From positions 1-64,000 of the forward strand of contig NZ_BMYJ01000007.1 of the NCBI RefSeq assembly GCF_014652215.1: DNA of 64,000 nt. Direction: 5' to 3'. The notes beneath the pieces were generated by a model, which worked only from the letters and a program-made list of their open reading frames with translations, ran no database searches and was not told the origin of the DNA. This document shows, in pieces, positions 35,011 through 42,986 of the stretch (position 1 is its first letter; every line of letters begins with the position of its first letter). Both the position numbers and the translations under genes were made by a program. Source of the stretch: Neogemmobacter tilapiae (lineage in GTDB: Bacteria; Pseudomonadota; Alphaproteobacteria; Rhodobacterales; Rhodobacteraceae).

Positions 35011-36390
35011 CTATCGGCACAGATTGGTGGCTTGCAGCATCCCGTGTCCAAAAACGGGATCATAGCCCTCATCCCCTATATCCTTGGCCGAACTGGCCAG
35101 AAGGGCCATCACCTCATCCGGTGTCAGCGCGGGATTGGCCTGCAAGATCAACGCTACCGCCGCAGTGACATAGGGGGCGGCAAAAGACGTGCCCGTCTTG
35201 CCTCGTGCACCGGAAACCGAGGCTGCCGTCCAGATGTCCACGCCCGGTGCTGCCAGGTCGATATGCGGTCCGCCCACGGCCCGGCGATAGATTCGCCCCG
35301 AACGATCCACCGCCGTCACGGCGATCACCGTGTCATAGCCCGCCGGATAGCGCGGCCGCGCCCTTGGTCCTGCGTTGCCCGCTGCTGCCACCAGCACAAT
35401 GCCCATTTCCTTACTCAGACGCTGCAAGGTTTCTTCCAGCACCGCATTCGGCGGCCCAGCCAGCGACAGGTTGATCACCGCCACGCCCCGATCAGCCAAA
35501 GTTTTCAACCCCTTCACCAAGGCCATCACATCCGCACGCTCATCCCCGCCATCCAGATGAAAGACATCCACCGCCAGCAGGGGCATCCAAGGGACCAATC
35601 CCGGCGAGCGGCTGTCGGGACGGCCCGCCAGAACCGCCGCCACTGCCGTGCCATGCACTTCGCGCGAGGCATCGAAATCGGCATGGGCCCCGCCAATCAC
35701 CTCCAGCTTCACCCCGTCAAAGGCTGCATGATCCGGGTTGACGCCGGTGTCGATCATGCCAATCGTCACTGGAATCCCGGCACATTGTGTTTGCAAGGAG
35801 GGTGCCACCGGCCAGTCGATCTGGGTCAAGGCCGGGCAATGCGGTCCTTCGCAAAGCGGAGCCTCACGTGCGGGTTCGGCCACCAGAGCCGGCTCTTCCT
35901 CGGCCCGGTAATAATGGTTGAAATCGGCGTCAGGCGCGCTTTCCAAGGCGCGGACGACGGCCCGCGCTTCGGGCAGGGCAAGATCTTTCGGAATCCGCAG
36001 GCGTCGCAGAATGCTTTCCTGACCCAGTGCTTGTTCTTCCAGCAGCGCAAAACCATCCTCGATCAGCAGCGCCAGATCCGGGGCGGACAAATCCAGCGCC
36101 ACGATCTCATCCGGCACACGGGTCGGAAGCCGCACGATGACGGGCGCGGGCTGTCGGCGCGGACTGGCCCGGCGGGGGCTGTCATCGTCATCATCATCCC
36201 CACCGCCCGAAGACCGTGGTGATGATCGCCGGTTATCATCATCGTCATCATCGTCCCCGCCCCGGTCATCATCGTCATCTGCCATGGCGATGCCCGCAAA
36301 GCCCAGCCAAGCCCCCGGCAAAGCCGGAAAATTCAGCAGCAAGGCCAGCATCAAGACTTGCAGGCCGGGCGAAATCAGGCGGGTTTTCAT
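35011..36390 (-). CDS. Secreted subtilisin-family (S8) protease with Asp-run N-terminal segment
   Basis: 459 residues from the ATG at 36390. Signal peptide or anchor at about 5-36. Then three aspartate runs (about 38-42, 46-52, 65-70) separated by RRSSPRSS and ending SPRRASPRR, followed by a helical prodomain-like region and the S8 catalytic domain. Asp214 (GMIDTG), His246 (EVHGTAVA), Asn339 (AAAGNAG) and Ser402 (GTSFAAP) complete the triad and oxyanion hole. Divergent from an ECF sigma gene 79 bp away, which may control it. Upstream ATG/GTG codons exist; the exact start is uncertain. Confidence 0.85.
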   Translation of the reverse strand: MKTRLISPGLQVLMLALLLNFPALPGAWLGFAGIAMADDDDDRGGDDDDDDDNRRSSPRSSGGGDDDDDDSPRRASPRRQPAPVIVRLPTRVPDEIVALDLSAPDLALLIEDGFALLEEQALGQESILRRLRIPKDLALPEARAVVRALESAPDADFNHYYRAEEEPALVAEPAREAPLCEGPHCPALTQIDWPVAPSLQTQCAGIPVTIGMIDTGVNPDHAAFDGVKLEVIGGAHADFDASREVHGTAVAAVLAGRPDSRSPGLVPWMPLLAVDVFHLDGGDERADVMALVKGLKTLADRGVAVINLSLAGPPNAVLEETLQRLSKEMGIVLVAAAGNAGPRARPRYPAGYDTVIAVTAVDRSGRIYRRAVGGPHIDLAAPGVDIWTAASVSGARGKTGTSFAAPYVTAAVALILQANPALTPDEVMALLASSAKDIGDEGYDPVFGHGMLQATNLCR

Positions 36391-36469
36391 CTTTGTCATC
36401 CACATGGCTGGAAATTCAAACGTCACTGACTACGTTCCGCATGGTGAACTATTCCATGGTTGGTGACGA

Positions 36470-36979
36470 ATGCCTTCGGACAAAAACAGGATTGACCGGT
36501 TCGAAGAGGATTTGATTAACCTTCTGCCCAATCTGCGCCGCTTTGCCCTTTCTCTTTGCCGCAACCCGGACATTGCCGATGATCTGGTGCAAATCACCGT
36601 GGAACGCGCCTTTGCCGCGCGCAATCATTATGATCCAGCGACGCCCTTGGCGGCCTGGACCTTTCGTATCCTGCGCAATGCCTGGATCGACATGACACGC
36701 AAAACGCGGAACCACGGCGCGCAGATCCCCATCGACGACATGGCCGATGGCCCTTCGGTCGACGGGCGGCAGGTGACCGAGGCGCGGCTGATGTTGGGCT
36801 CGGTCGAGGCGGCGATGGCGGAACTGCCGGACCAGCAGCGCGAGGTGATGGTTCTGGTTTGTATAGAGGACATGACCTATGCCGAGGTGGCCGAAATTCT
36901 GGAAACCCCTATCGGCACGGTGATGAGCCGTCTTTCGCGGGCACGGATAAATCTTGCAAAGATGTTGGGAATAGAATGA
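36470..36979 (+). CDS. ECF-type RNA polymerase sigma factor
   Basis: 169 residues: region 2 (LRRFALSLCRNPDIADDLVQ...RILRNAWIDMTRK) and region 4 (LPDQQREVMVLVCIEDMTYAEVAEILETPIGTVMSRLSRAR). Followed 43 bp later by a membrane anti-sigma-like gene and divergent from the subtilase. The pair likely senses an envelope signal and may transcribe its own operon and the neighbouring protease. Confidence 0.92.
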   Translation: MPSDKNRIDRFEEDLINLLPNLRRFALSLCRNPDIADDLVQITVERAFAARNHYDPATPLAAWTFRILRNAWIDMTRKTRNHGAQIPIDDMADGPSVDGRQVTEARLMLGSVEAAMAELPDQQREVMVLVCIEDMTYAEVAEILETPIGTVMSRLSRARINLAKMLGIE

Positions 36980-37022
36980 GGCTTGGCACGTTATCTGGGC
37001 AGATCAACGCTATGGGACGAGA

Positions 37023-37736
37023 ATGACCTATTCCGATGACATCCTGATGGCCTTGGCCGACAAGGAACTGCCCGCCGACATGGCGGCGCGGGTGCAGGCG
37101 GCGATGGAGGCTGACCCTGACATGGCCGCGCGCTATGCGATCTTTGTCAAAAGCCGTGCCGCAATGGCCGGGCTGCGGCGCACCCCTGATCCTGCACCCG
37201 AGGCGCTGGTGGCGCATGTCCGCCGTCTGGCGGCTGAGGCGCGGGCAGAAGAGGCGCGATCGAATGTGGTCTCGCTGCGCGATTGGCGGCGTATTCCCGC
37301 CCTGCCCATGTCCATCGCCGCAGCGATTGCGCTGGCGGCAGGGTTGTTCGTGGGGATGCAGACGGCCCATGATGGGGGCGGATCGGAATTGGCGGGTCTA
37401 GGCCAGCCGGGCCTGACCGATGCCTTGGGCCAACTGCCCTCTGGCGAACGCAAGCCGCTGAAAGGCGGAGGCGAGATGGTGGTGATTGGGTCGTTCCTGA
37501 CCGGCGACGGGGCGCTTTGCCGCGAGTTTGAGTATGACGGGCCGGATGGGCGGACGCTGGTTTCGGTGGCCTGTCGGCAGGGCGAAAGCTGGGAAACCCG
37601 CCTGACCATTGCCGCGCAGGCGTCGGACGACGGCTATGCCCCGGCCTCGTCGCTGGAAACGCTGGATGCCTGGCTGACCGCCACCGAAGCAAGTCCGGTT
37701 CTCTCGCCCGAAGAGGAAATGGCAGCGCTGCAATAG
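37023..37736 (+). CDS. Membrane anti-sigma factor
   Basis: 237 residues. The cytoplasmic N-terminus (MTYSDDILMALADKELPADMAARVQAAM) is the usual sigma-binding helix pattern of Rhodobacteraceae anti-sigmas. One TM at about 97-115 (PMSIAAAIALAAGLFVGMQ). Periplasmic C-terminal domain with two Cys (LCREFEYDG, VACRQGE) that could form a disulphide. No zinc-binding HxxxCxxC. Directly follows the ECF sigma gene. Confidence 0.85.
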   Translation: MTYSDDILMALADKELPADMAARVQAAMEADPDMAARYAIFVKSRAAMAGLRRTPDPAPEALVAHVRRLAAEARAEEARSNVVSLRDWRRIPALPMSIAAAIALAAGLFVGMQTAHDGGGSELAGLGQPGLTDALGQLPSGERKPLKGGGEMVVIGSFLTGDGALCREFEYDGPDGRTLVSVACRQGESWETRLTIAAQASDDGYAPASSLETLDAWLTATEASPVLSPEEEMAALQ

Positions 37737-37739
37737 CGC

Positions 37740-38933
37740 CTATCGCCGCCGGATCACCCCGGCGGCCTCGAATTGCGCCAGCAACAGCGCCACATCCGCG
37801 CGGATCGTGGCGGGGGTGACCTGCGGGAAGGCTTCGGCCAAGGTTTTGGCAATCGCATCCCCCGTTTGGCTTTCCGACAGCAATTGCCAGACCACCGCTG
37901 CTATGGGGTTCACCGCCAGAACGCTGTTTTCCTGCGGATGCCAAAGATAGGTCTCGGCCCCCCGCTGCCGCAGCCGCACTTGCGCCATTTGTGCCCAACT
38001 GTCGCTTAGCGCGACCGGCGACAGAACCGGGGCAGGCGGCAGATCCATTGCCGGGCCGATGTCGATCAAGCCATCACAAAACGCTTGGCGGATCAGGGCC
38101 ACCGCTTCCTCCAGATCGCTATAGACCAACCGCAGGCAAACGGCTCCCTCCACCAGATTTTGCGCCCGTTCCAGAAAGGGATCGGTTTCGTCGGACAACG
38201 AGATGTTGCGCGTCAGCACATGCGCCATAGCCTGCACTTTGGGCAGGTCGTGAAAACGCGCAGGACCGCTTTCCAGACGGGTCAACGCCACAAATGCCCC
38301 CATCGCCGCCTTTGTGCCATGCGGGGCCGTCGTTTCCGCCGCGAGATAGGCATATTGCCCATCACGCAGGGGGGCGTTGTCCTGCACATGCTGGCGGAAC
38401 CGGGCCGAGACCGCCTTGGGCAGGGGCAGCCGCAGACGCGGCGGGATGCCTAGGCCCAGACATTGCCCGTCCGGCTGCACCGGCAGAACATCGTCGCACA
38501 GAACCTGCGCCCAAGCCTCAGCCGTCAGCCGCGCCATCAGCGTGCTTTTCCCTGCCCGCGCCTCGCCCGCAAAGGCCACCACCTGACCCGCGATTACAAC
38601 CCCGCCCGCGTGCAGCATCAGATCTTTGGGGTGCTCTTCGGACCAGATTTCCGACAGGTCGGCAACAATGGCGCAAAAGGCCCCCGTCACCGTCAGCCCG
38701 TCCATCGGTTCATCCAGATAAGTTGATTGCACGACATAAGCCCCGCCCCTGCGATGGGTGGCCGAGGCCGGATTGTCGCTTGCATCCGCAGCCTGAACAC
38801 TGGGTCTCCAGCCTGACAGCCCGACTTGCAGGGCATTGGCCACGGGTTCCGCATCGCGCAGATGGATGGGCCGGGTCAGACCTGGGAAATCCAGCCTTAT
38901 CGTGCTGGGCTTGACGGGTTTGACCGCATTCAT
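37740..38933 (-). CDS. HPr-kinase-like P-loop protein fused to a PqqD (RRE) domain
   Basis: 397 residues. The HprK-like part carries LMLHAGGVVI (His108), P-loop GEARAGKST (123-131) and VLCDDVLPV. Residues about 325-397 (LWHPQENSVLAVNPIAAVVWQLL ... EAAGVIRRR) are a PqqD domain, the winged-helix RiPP-recognition element that binds leader peptides. HPr-kinase homologues phosphorylate Ser in the lasso peptide paeninodin pathway. The gene starts 54 bp downstream of the Tat-exported Lys/Ser/Arg/Pro repeat protein, its most obvious candidate substrate. Start has AAAGGTGATGCG upstream. Confidence 0.85.
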   Translation of the reverse strand: MNAVKPVKPSTIRLDFPGLTRPIHLRDAEPVANALQVGLSGWRPSVQAADASDNPASATHRRGGAYVVQSTYLDEPMDGLTVTGAFCAIVADLSEIWSEEHPKDLMLHAGGVVIAGQVVAFAGEARAGKSTLMARLTAEAWAQVLCDDVLPVQPDGQCLGLGIPPRLRLPLPKAVSARFRQHVQDNAPLRDGQYAYLAAETTAPHGTKAAMGAFVALTRLESGPARFHDLPKVQAMAHVLTRNISLSDETDPFLERAQNLVEGAVCLRLVYSDLEEAVALIRQAFCDGLIDIGPAMDLPPAPVLSPVALSDSWAQMAQVRLRQRGAETYLWHPQENSVLAVNPIAAVVWQLLSESQTGDAIAKTLAEAFPQVTPATIRADVALLLAQFEAAGVIRRR

Positions 38934-38987
38934 CGCATCACCTTTGAAAAACGGATGCCGCCCCTGTTTGGCGCGGCATCCCAGTGG

Positions 38988-39326
38988 TTACTTGCGCGAC
39001 GGGCGCGAACGGCGCGACGGACGCGTCTTGCGATCGGGCCGGTTCGGGCGCGATGGCCGCGATTTCTTCGGCTTGTTCGGGCGCGAAGGACGCGACTTCT
39101 TGGGTTTGTTCGGACGCGACGGCCGCGACTTTTTCGGCTTGCTCGGACGCGAGGGTTTCGAATTGCGCGAGGGCTTGGAGTTGCCCGAATTGTCATCGCG
39201 GCCATCGGCCATGGCCGGGCTTAGATGCAGCATCGCAGGGGCCATATACACGGTGCCAGCAGCCAACCCCAATTGGGTGAACAGCTTGCGCCGCGACAGT
39301 TTCGGGCCTTCGGGTTGATCGGTCAT
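38988..39326 (-). CDS. Tat-exported polybasic Lys/Arg/Pro/Ser repeat protein
   Basis: 112 residues. Tat signal: SRRKLFTQLG (RR at 12-13), hydrophobic stretch to about 39, cleavage expected after AMA40. The mature part starts DGRDDNSGN and then is almost only Ser, Lys, Arg, Pro and Asn, with three perfect tandem copies of KPKKSRPSRPN (residues 63-95) flanked by degenerate copies. No recognised domain. AAAGGAC precedes the ATG. First gene of a two-gene unit with the HprK-PqqD protein, so possibly a modified precursor or cell-surface polycation; role inferred. Confidence 0.75.
   Translation of the reverse strand: MTDQPEGPKLSRRKLFTQLGLAAGTVYMAPAMLHLSPAMADGRDDNSGNSKPSRNSKPSRPSKPKKSRPSRPNKPKKSRPSRPNKPKKSRPSRPNRPDRKTRPSRRSRPSRK
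39042..39140 (-). repeat. Three tandem 33-bp coding repeats
   Basis: Encodes three identical 11-residue units KPKKSRPSRPN; the DNA copies differ silently at several third positions, which indicates selection to keep the peptide sequence rather than a very recent duplication. Confidence 0.8.
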
Positions 39327-39543
39327 CTTTTTGTCCTTTCCTGTTTCAACCGCCGTTTCCAGCGGCGATGGATGAACAACGATGGGCCGAAAGCTTTATT
39401 CCACCGCCCCAAGAAAAAAATCTGCATGGGAATCCGGCAAATTCCCCCTCACATCTCGTCACCCCTTCCATTGACCGGGGGGAAACAATCCCTTACCTCC
39501 GCCCTGCAACTTCGCATTGCTTCCCGCACGAAAGGGGGCCCTG

Positions 39544-40596
39544 ATGCTTGACCTTGCCCATATGCGCGCCGAACTGGCGCGGCATTATGATCTGGCCCCA
39601 TCCCTGAAACTGGCGGAACAGACCTCGGACATCTGGCAGGGCATGTCCCGTGTTGTGCCCTTCCCCGACTGGGCGATCCATGCGCCCTACGTGGTGGCGA
39701 TCAACCGGCTGAAAGCCGAACGTGATGCCGTGATCCTAGGACACAATTACATGTCGCCGCAGGTCTTTCATGGCATTTGCGACGTGGTGGGCGACAGCCT
39801 GCAACTGGCGGTCAAGGCGCAAGAGGTGAAGGCCAGCGTCATCGTGCAGTGCGGTGTGCATTTTATGGCGGAAACGTCGAAAGTGCTGAATCCGCAAAAG
39901 ACGGTGCTGATGCCCGATATGGAGGCGGGCTGTTCGCTGGCCGAATCCATCACGGCCGAAGGCGTCGCCCAGATGCGTGCCCGTTACCCCGGTGCGCCAG
40001 TGGTGACCTATGTCAACACGACAGCCGAGGTGAAGGCGGCCTCCGACATCTGCTGCACCTCTTCCAACGCCGCGCAGATCGTGGCGGCCTTGGACGCCGA
40101 TACCGTCATCATGCTGCCCGACCAGTATCTGGCGCAGAACGTGGCGAAACAGGTGCCGCACAAACGAATCGTCTGGTGGGAAGGGTCGTGCATCGTGCAC
40201 GAACAATTCACCGCGAAAGAGCTGCGCGAGTTCCGCGACTGGAACCCCGACACGCGCATCATCGCCCATCCCGAATGCCCCCCCGACGTGGTGGCCGAGG
40301 CGGATTATACCGGTTCAACCTCGGGCATCATCGCCTATGTGGGTCGTGAACAGCCGCAAAAGGCACTGCTTGTCACCGAATGTTCCATGGCCTCGAACAT
40401 CGCCGATGCCCATCCGAAGGTGGATTTCGTCGGCCCCTGCATGATGTGCCCCTATATGAAGATGATTACGTTGGAAAAGGTGCTCTGGTCGCTGCACACC
40501 ATGACCACCCCGGTTGATGTTGCGCCCGAATTGATCAAAGGCGCGGCCCTTGCCGTTGAACGGATGATCGAAATGTCGCGCCAGGTGGCCGTATGA
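39544..40596 (+). CDS. nadA: Quinolinate synthase NadA
   Basis: 350 residues. AVILGHNYMSPQVF, VIVQCGVHFMAET, ICCTSSNAA and GPCMMCPYMKMITLEKV contain the Cys ligands of the 4Fe-4S cluster. Condenses iminoaspartate with dihydroxyacetone phosphate in de novo NAD synthesis. AAAGGGGG precedes ATG at 39544. Overlaps nadB by 4 bp. Confidence 0.97.
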   Translation: MLDLAHMRAELARHYDLAPSLKLAEQTSDIWQGMSRVVPFPDWAIHAPYVVAINRLKAERDAVILGHNYMSPQVFHGICDVVGDSLQLAVKAQEVKASVIVQCGVHFMAETSKVLNPQKTVLMPDMEAGCSLAESITAEGVAQMRARYPGAPVVTYVNTTAEVKAASDICCTSSNAAQIVAALDADTVIMLPDQYLAQNVAKQVPHKRIVWWEGSCIVHEQFTAKELREFRDWNPDTRIIAHPECPPDVVAEADYTGSTSGIIAYVGREQPQKALLVTECSMASNIADAHPKVDFVGPCMMCPYMKMITLEKVLWSLHTMTTPVDVAPELIKGAALAVERMIEMSRQVAV

Positions 40597-42134
40597 CGAA
40601 CCACACCGACCGTGTGGTCATTGTTGGCGCGGGGATTGCGGCGCTTTATGCGGCGCTGACCCTTGCCCCCCGCCCGGTTCTGGTGATCAGCCCCGAACCC
40701 TTGGGCTTTGGCGCAAGCTCTGCTTGGGCCCAAGGCGGGGTCGCGGCCGCGATGGCGCAGGGCGACGCCCCGGCGCTGCATCTGGCCGATACCATCCGTG
40801 CCGGGGCGGGCCTCGTCGATGCCGCCGTGGCGGGCGTCGTCACGACCGAAGCCCCCGAGCTGATCGCGGCCCTCGCCGCCCTTGGTGCGCCCTTTGATCG
40901 CGATGCGCTGGGCGGCTATGTCCTCTCGCGCGAAGCGGCGCATGGCCTGCCGCGCGTGGTGCGGGTGGGTGGCGACAGGGCGGGCGCGGCGATCATGGCG
41001 ACGTTGATCGCGGCTGTGGAAAAGGCCCACCATATTCAGGTGATGACCGGGCTTCTGGCGACGGGCGTCCTGACCGAACAGGGCCGCGCCGTGGGCGTGA
41101 CTGTCGAAGGCGCGGCGGGCCAAGGGGCGATCCACGCCCCTGCCGTCATTCTGGCGGGCGGTGGGGCGGCTGGGCTTTATGCTGTCACCACCAACCCCAA
41201 CCGCATTCGCGGCCAGATGCTGGGCATGGCGGCACGGGCCGGGGCGGTGATCCGCGATGCCGAATTCATCCAGTTCCACCCCACCGCCATCGACACCGGC
41301 GAAGACCCGGCGCCCTTGGCGACCGAGGCTTTGCGTGGTGAAGGGGCCGTCCTTCTGAACAACCTTGGCCAGCGCTTCATGCTGGACGTGGTACCCGAGG
41401 CTGAATTGGCCCCCCGCGACATCGTGGCCCGCGCCGTCTATGTGGAAAACCAAAGCCACCGCCGCCCGGTGCTGGACACGCGGCAGGCCATAGGCCCTGA
41501 CCTTCCGGCGCATTTCCCCACCGTCCATGCCGCCTGCCTGCGGGCGGGCATCGACCCAGTGGCCGAACCCATCCCCGTGACCGCCGCCGCGCATTACCAC
41601 ATGGGCGGCATCGCGGTGGACGGGCAGGGCCGTTCTTCACTGCCCGGCCTTTGGGTCTGTGGCGAGGCCGCCTGTACGGGCCTGCATGGGGCCAATCGTC
41701 TCGCCTCCAATGGTCTGCTTGAGGCGCTGGTTTTTGGCCGTCGCGTCGGTCGTGCTGTCGGTGCAACCGTCACAACGCAAGGCGATGCCCCAGCCCAGAT
41801 CACCCTTTCGGGCCAGACCATGACCCCGGATGAGGCTGACATCGCCCAGCTTCGTCGCCTGATGACCGACCATGTCGGTGTCGTCCGCGAGGCTAAAGGC
41901 TTGACCCGTGCCCTTTCCGCGCTCGCCGCTCTGGATCGCCCCGATCAGCCCTTGGCGATGCAAAACATGCTGGCTGCGGCCACCATGATCACGGCGGCTG
42001 CACTGCTGCGGCGTGAATCCCGGGGGGCGCATTGCCGCAGCGACTTTGCTCAGACCCTGCCCAGGGGCGAGCCCTCGCATTTGACTTGGTTGCAGGCCCA
42101 GATGATCCGCGCCGATGCCGTGATGGAGCACTAG
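40593..42134 (+). CDS. nadB: L-aspartate oxidase NadB
   Basis: 513 residues. FAD site VVIVGAGIAALYAALTLAP, AWAQGGVAAAM, and HPTAID plus AAHYHMGGIAVD active-site region of the succinate-dehydrogenase-like family. Oxidises aspartate to iminoaspartate for NadA. Starts within the nadA stop (ATGA). Confidence 0.96.
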   Translation: MTNHTDRVVIVGAGIAALYAALTLAPRPVLVISPEPLGFGASSAWAQGGVAAAMAQGDAPALHLADTIRAGAGLVDAAVAGVVTTEAPELIAALAALGAPFDRDALGGYVLSREAAHGLPRVVRVGGDRAGAAIMATLIAAVEKAHHIQVMTGLLATGVLTEQGRAVGVTVEGAAGQGAIHAPAVILAGGGAAGLYAVTTNPNRIRGQMLGMAARAGAVIRDAEFIQFHPTAIDTGEDPAPLATEALRGEGAVLLNNLGQRFMLDVVPEAELAPRDIVARAVYVENQSHRRPVLDTRQAIGPDLPAHFPTVHAACLRAGIDPVAEPIPVTAAAHYHMGGIAVDGQGRSSLPGLWVCGEAACTGLHGANRLASNGLLEALVFGRRVGRAVGATVTTQGDAPAQITLSGQTMTPDEADIAQLRRLMTDHVGVVREAKGLTRALSALAALDRPDQPLAMQNMLAAATMITAAALLRRESRGAHCRSDFAQTLPRGEPSHLTWLQAQMIRADAVMEH

Positions 42135-42980
42135 ATGACCGATATCCCCGAATTCCTGCTGGAACCCTTGGTCCGCGCTGCCTTGAACGAAGATCTGACC
42201 CCTTGGGGCGATGTCACCACCCGCGCCGTCATTCCGGCGGGCACCCAGGCGCGCGCCTATCTGCGGTCGCGTGGCGCTGGCGTTGTCTCGGGCATGCAGG
42301 TCGCGGAACTGGCCTTTCGTCTGATCGACGCGCGATTGACGGTCACAACCCATCTCGCAGAGGGCTCTGCCTGCGCAAAAGGTGATACGTTGATGGAAGT
42401 CAGCGGCGATGCCCAGTCGATCCTGATGGCTGAACGCGTCGCCCTCAATTTCGCCGGGCGCATGTGCGGCATCGCCACGCTGACGGCGGCCTTCGTTGCA
42501 GAAACCAAAGGCACCAAGGCCCGCATCGCCTGCACCCGCAAGACCACGCCCGGCCTGCGTCTGGTCGAAAAGGCTGCCGTCCGGCACGGCGGGGGGGCGA
42601 ACCACCGCTATGGCTTGGGCGATGCCATTCTGATCAAGGACAACCACATCGCTGCCGCCGGTGGCGTCGCGCCCGTTTTGGCCGCCGTCCAAGCGACCCG
42701 CTCCCATATGATGCGCGTCGAGATCGAGGTGGATCGTCTGGACCAGTTGGAACAGGTGCTGGCCCAGGGCGGGGCTGATGTCGTCCTGCTCGACAACATG
42801 GACACCCAAACCCTGATCCGCGCCGTGCAGATGGTGGCAGGCCGCCTAGTGACCGAGGCTTCGGGCAATATGGCGCTGCCCCGCATTGCCGAGGTGGCGA
42901 CGACCGGTGTCGATTACATCAGCGCGGGCGCGTTAACCCATTCCGCACCGGTGCTGGATCTCGGGCTGGATTTCGACTGA
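42135..42980 (+). CDS. nadC: Nicotinate-nucleotide pyrophosphorylase NadC
   Basis: 281 residues. TRKTTPGLRLVEKAAVRHGGGANHRYGLGD is the split quinolinate/PRPP-binding region, and ILIKDNHIAAAGG and MLDNM-like VLLDNMDTQT follow. Converts quinolinate to nicotinate mononucleotide. Starts directly after the nadB stop, completing nadABC. Confidence 0.96.
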   Translation: MTDIPEFLLEPLVRAALNEDLTPWGDVTTRAVIPAGTQARAYLRSRGAGVVSGMQVAELAFRLIDARLTVTTHLAEGSACAKGDTLMEVSGDAQSILMAERVALNFAGRMCGIATLTAAFVAETKGTKARIACTRKTTPGLRLVEKAAVRHGGGANHRYGLGDAILIKDNHIAAAGGVAPVLAAVQATRSHMMRVEIEVDRLDQLEQVLAQGGADVVLLDNMDTQTLIRAVQMVAGRLVTEASGNMALPRIAEVATTGVDYISAGALTHSAPVLDLGLDFD

Positions 42981-42986
42981 CGGCCC

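Noticed and set aside
39042-39140. CRISPR-like or minisatellite non-coding repeat
   Set aside because: The 33-bp units are contiguous, in frame and vary silently, so they are coding repeats.
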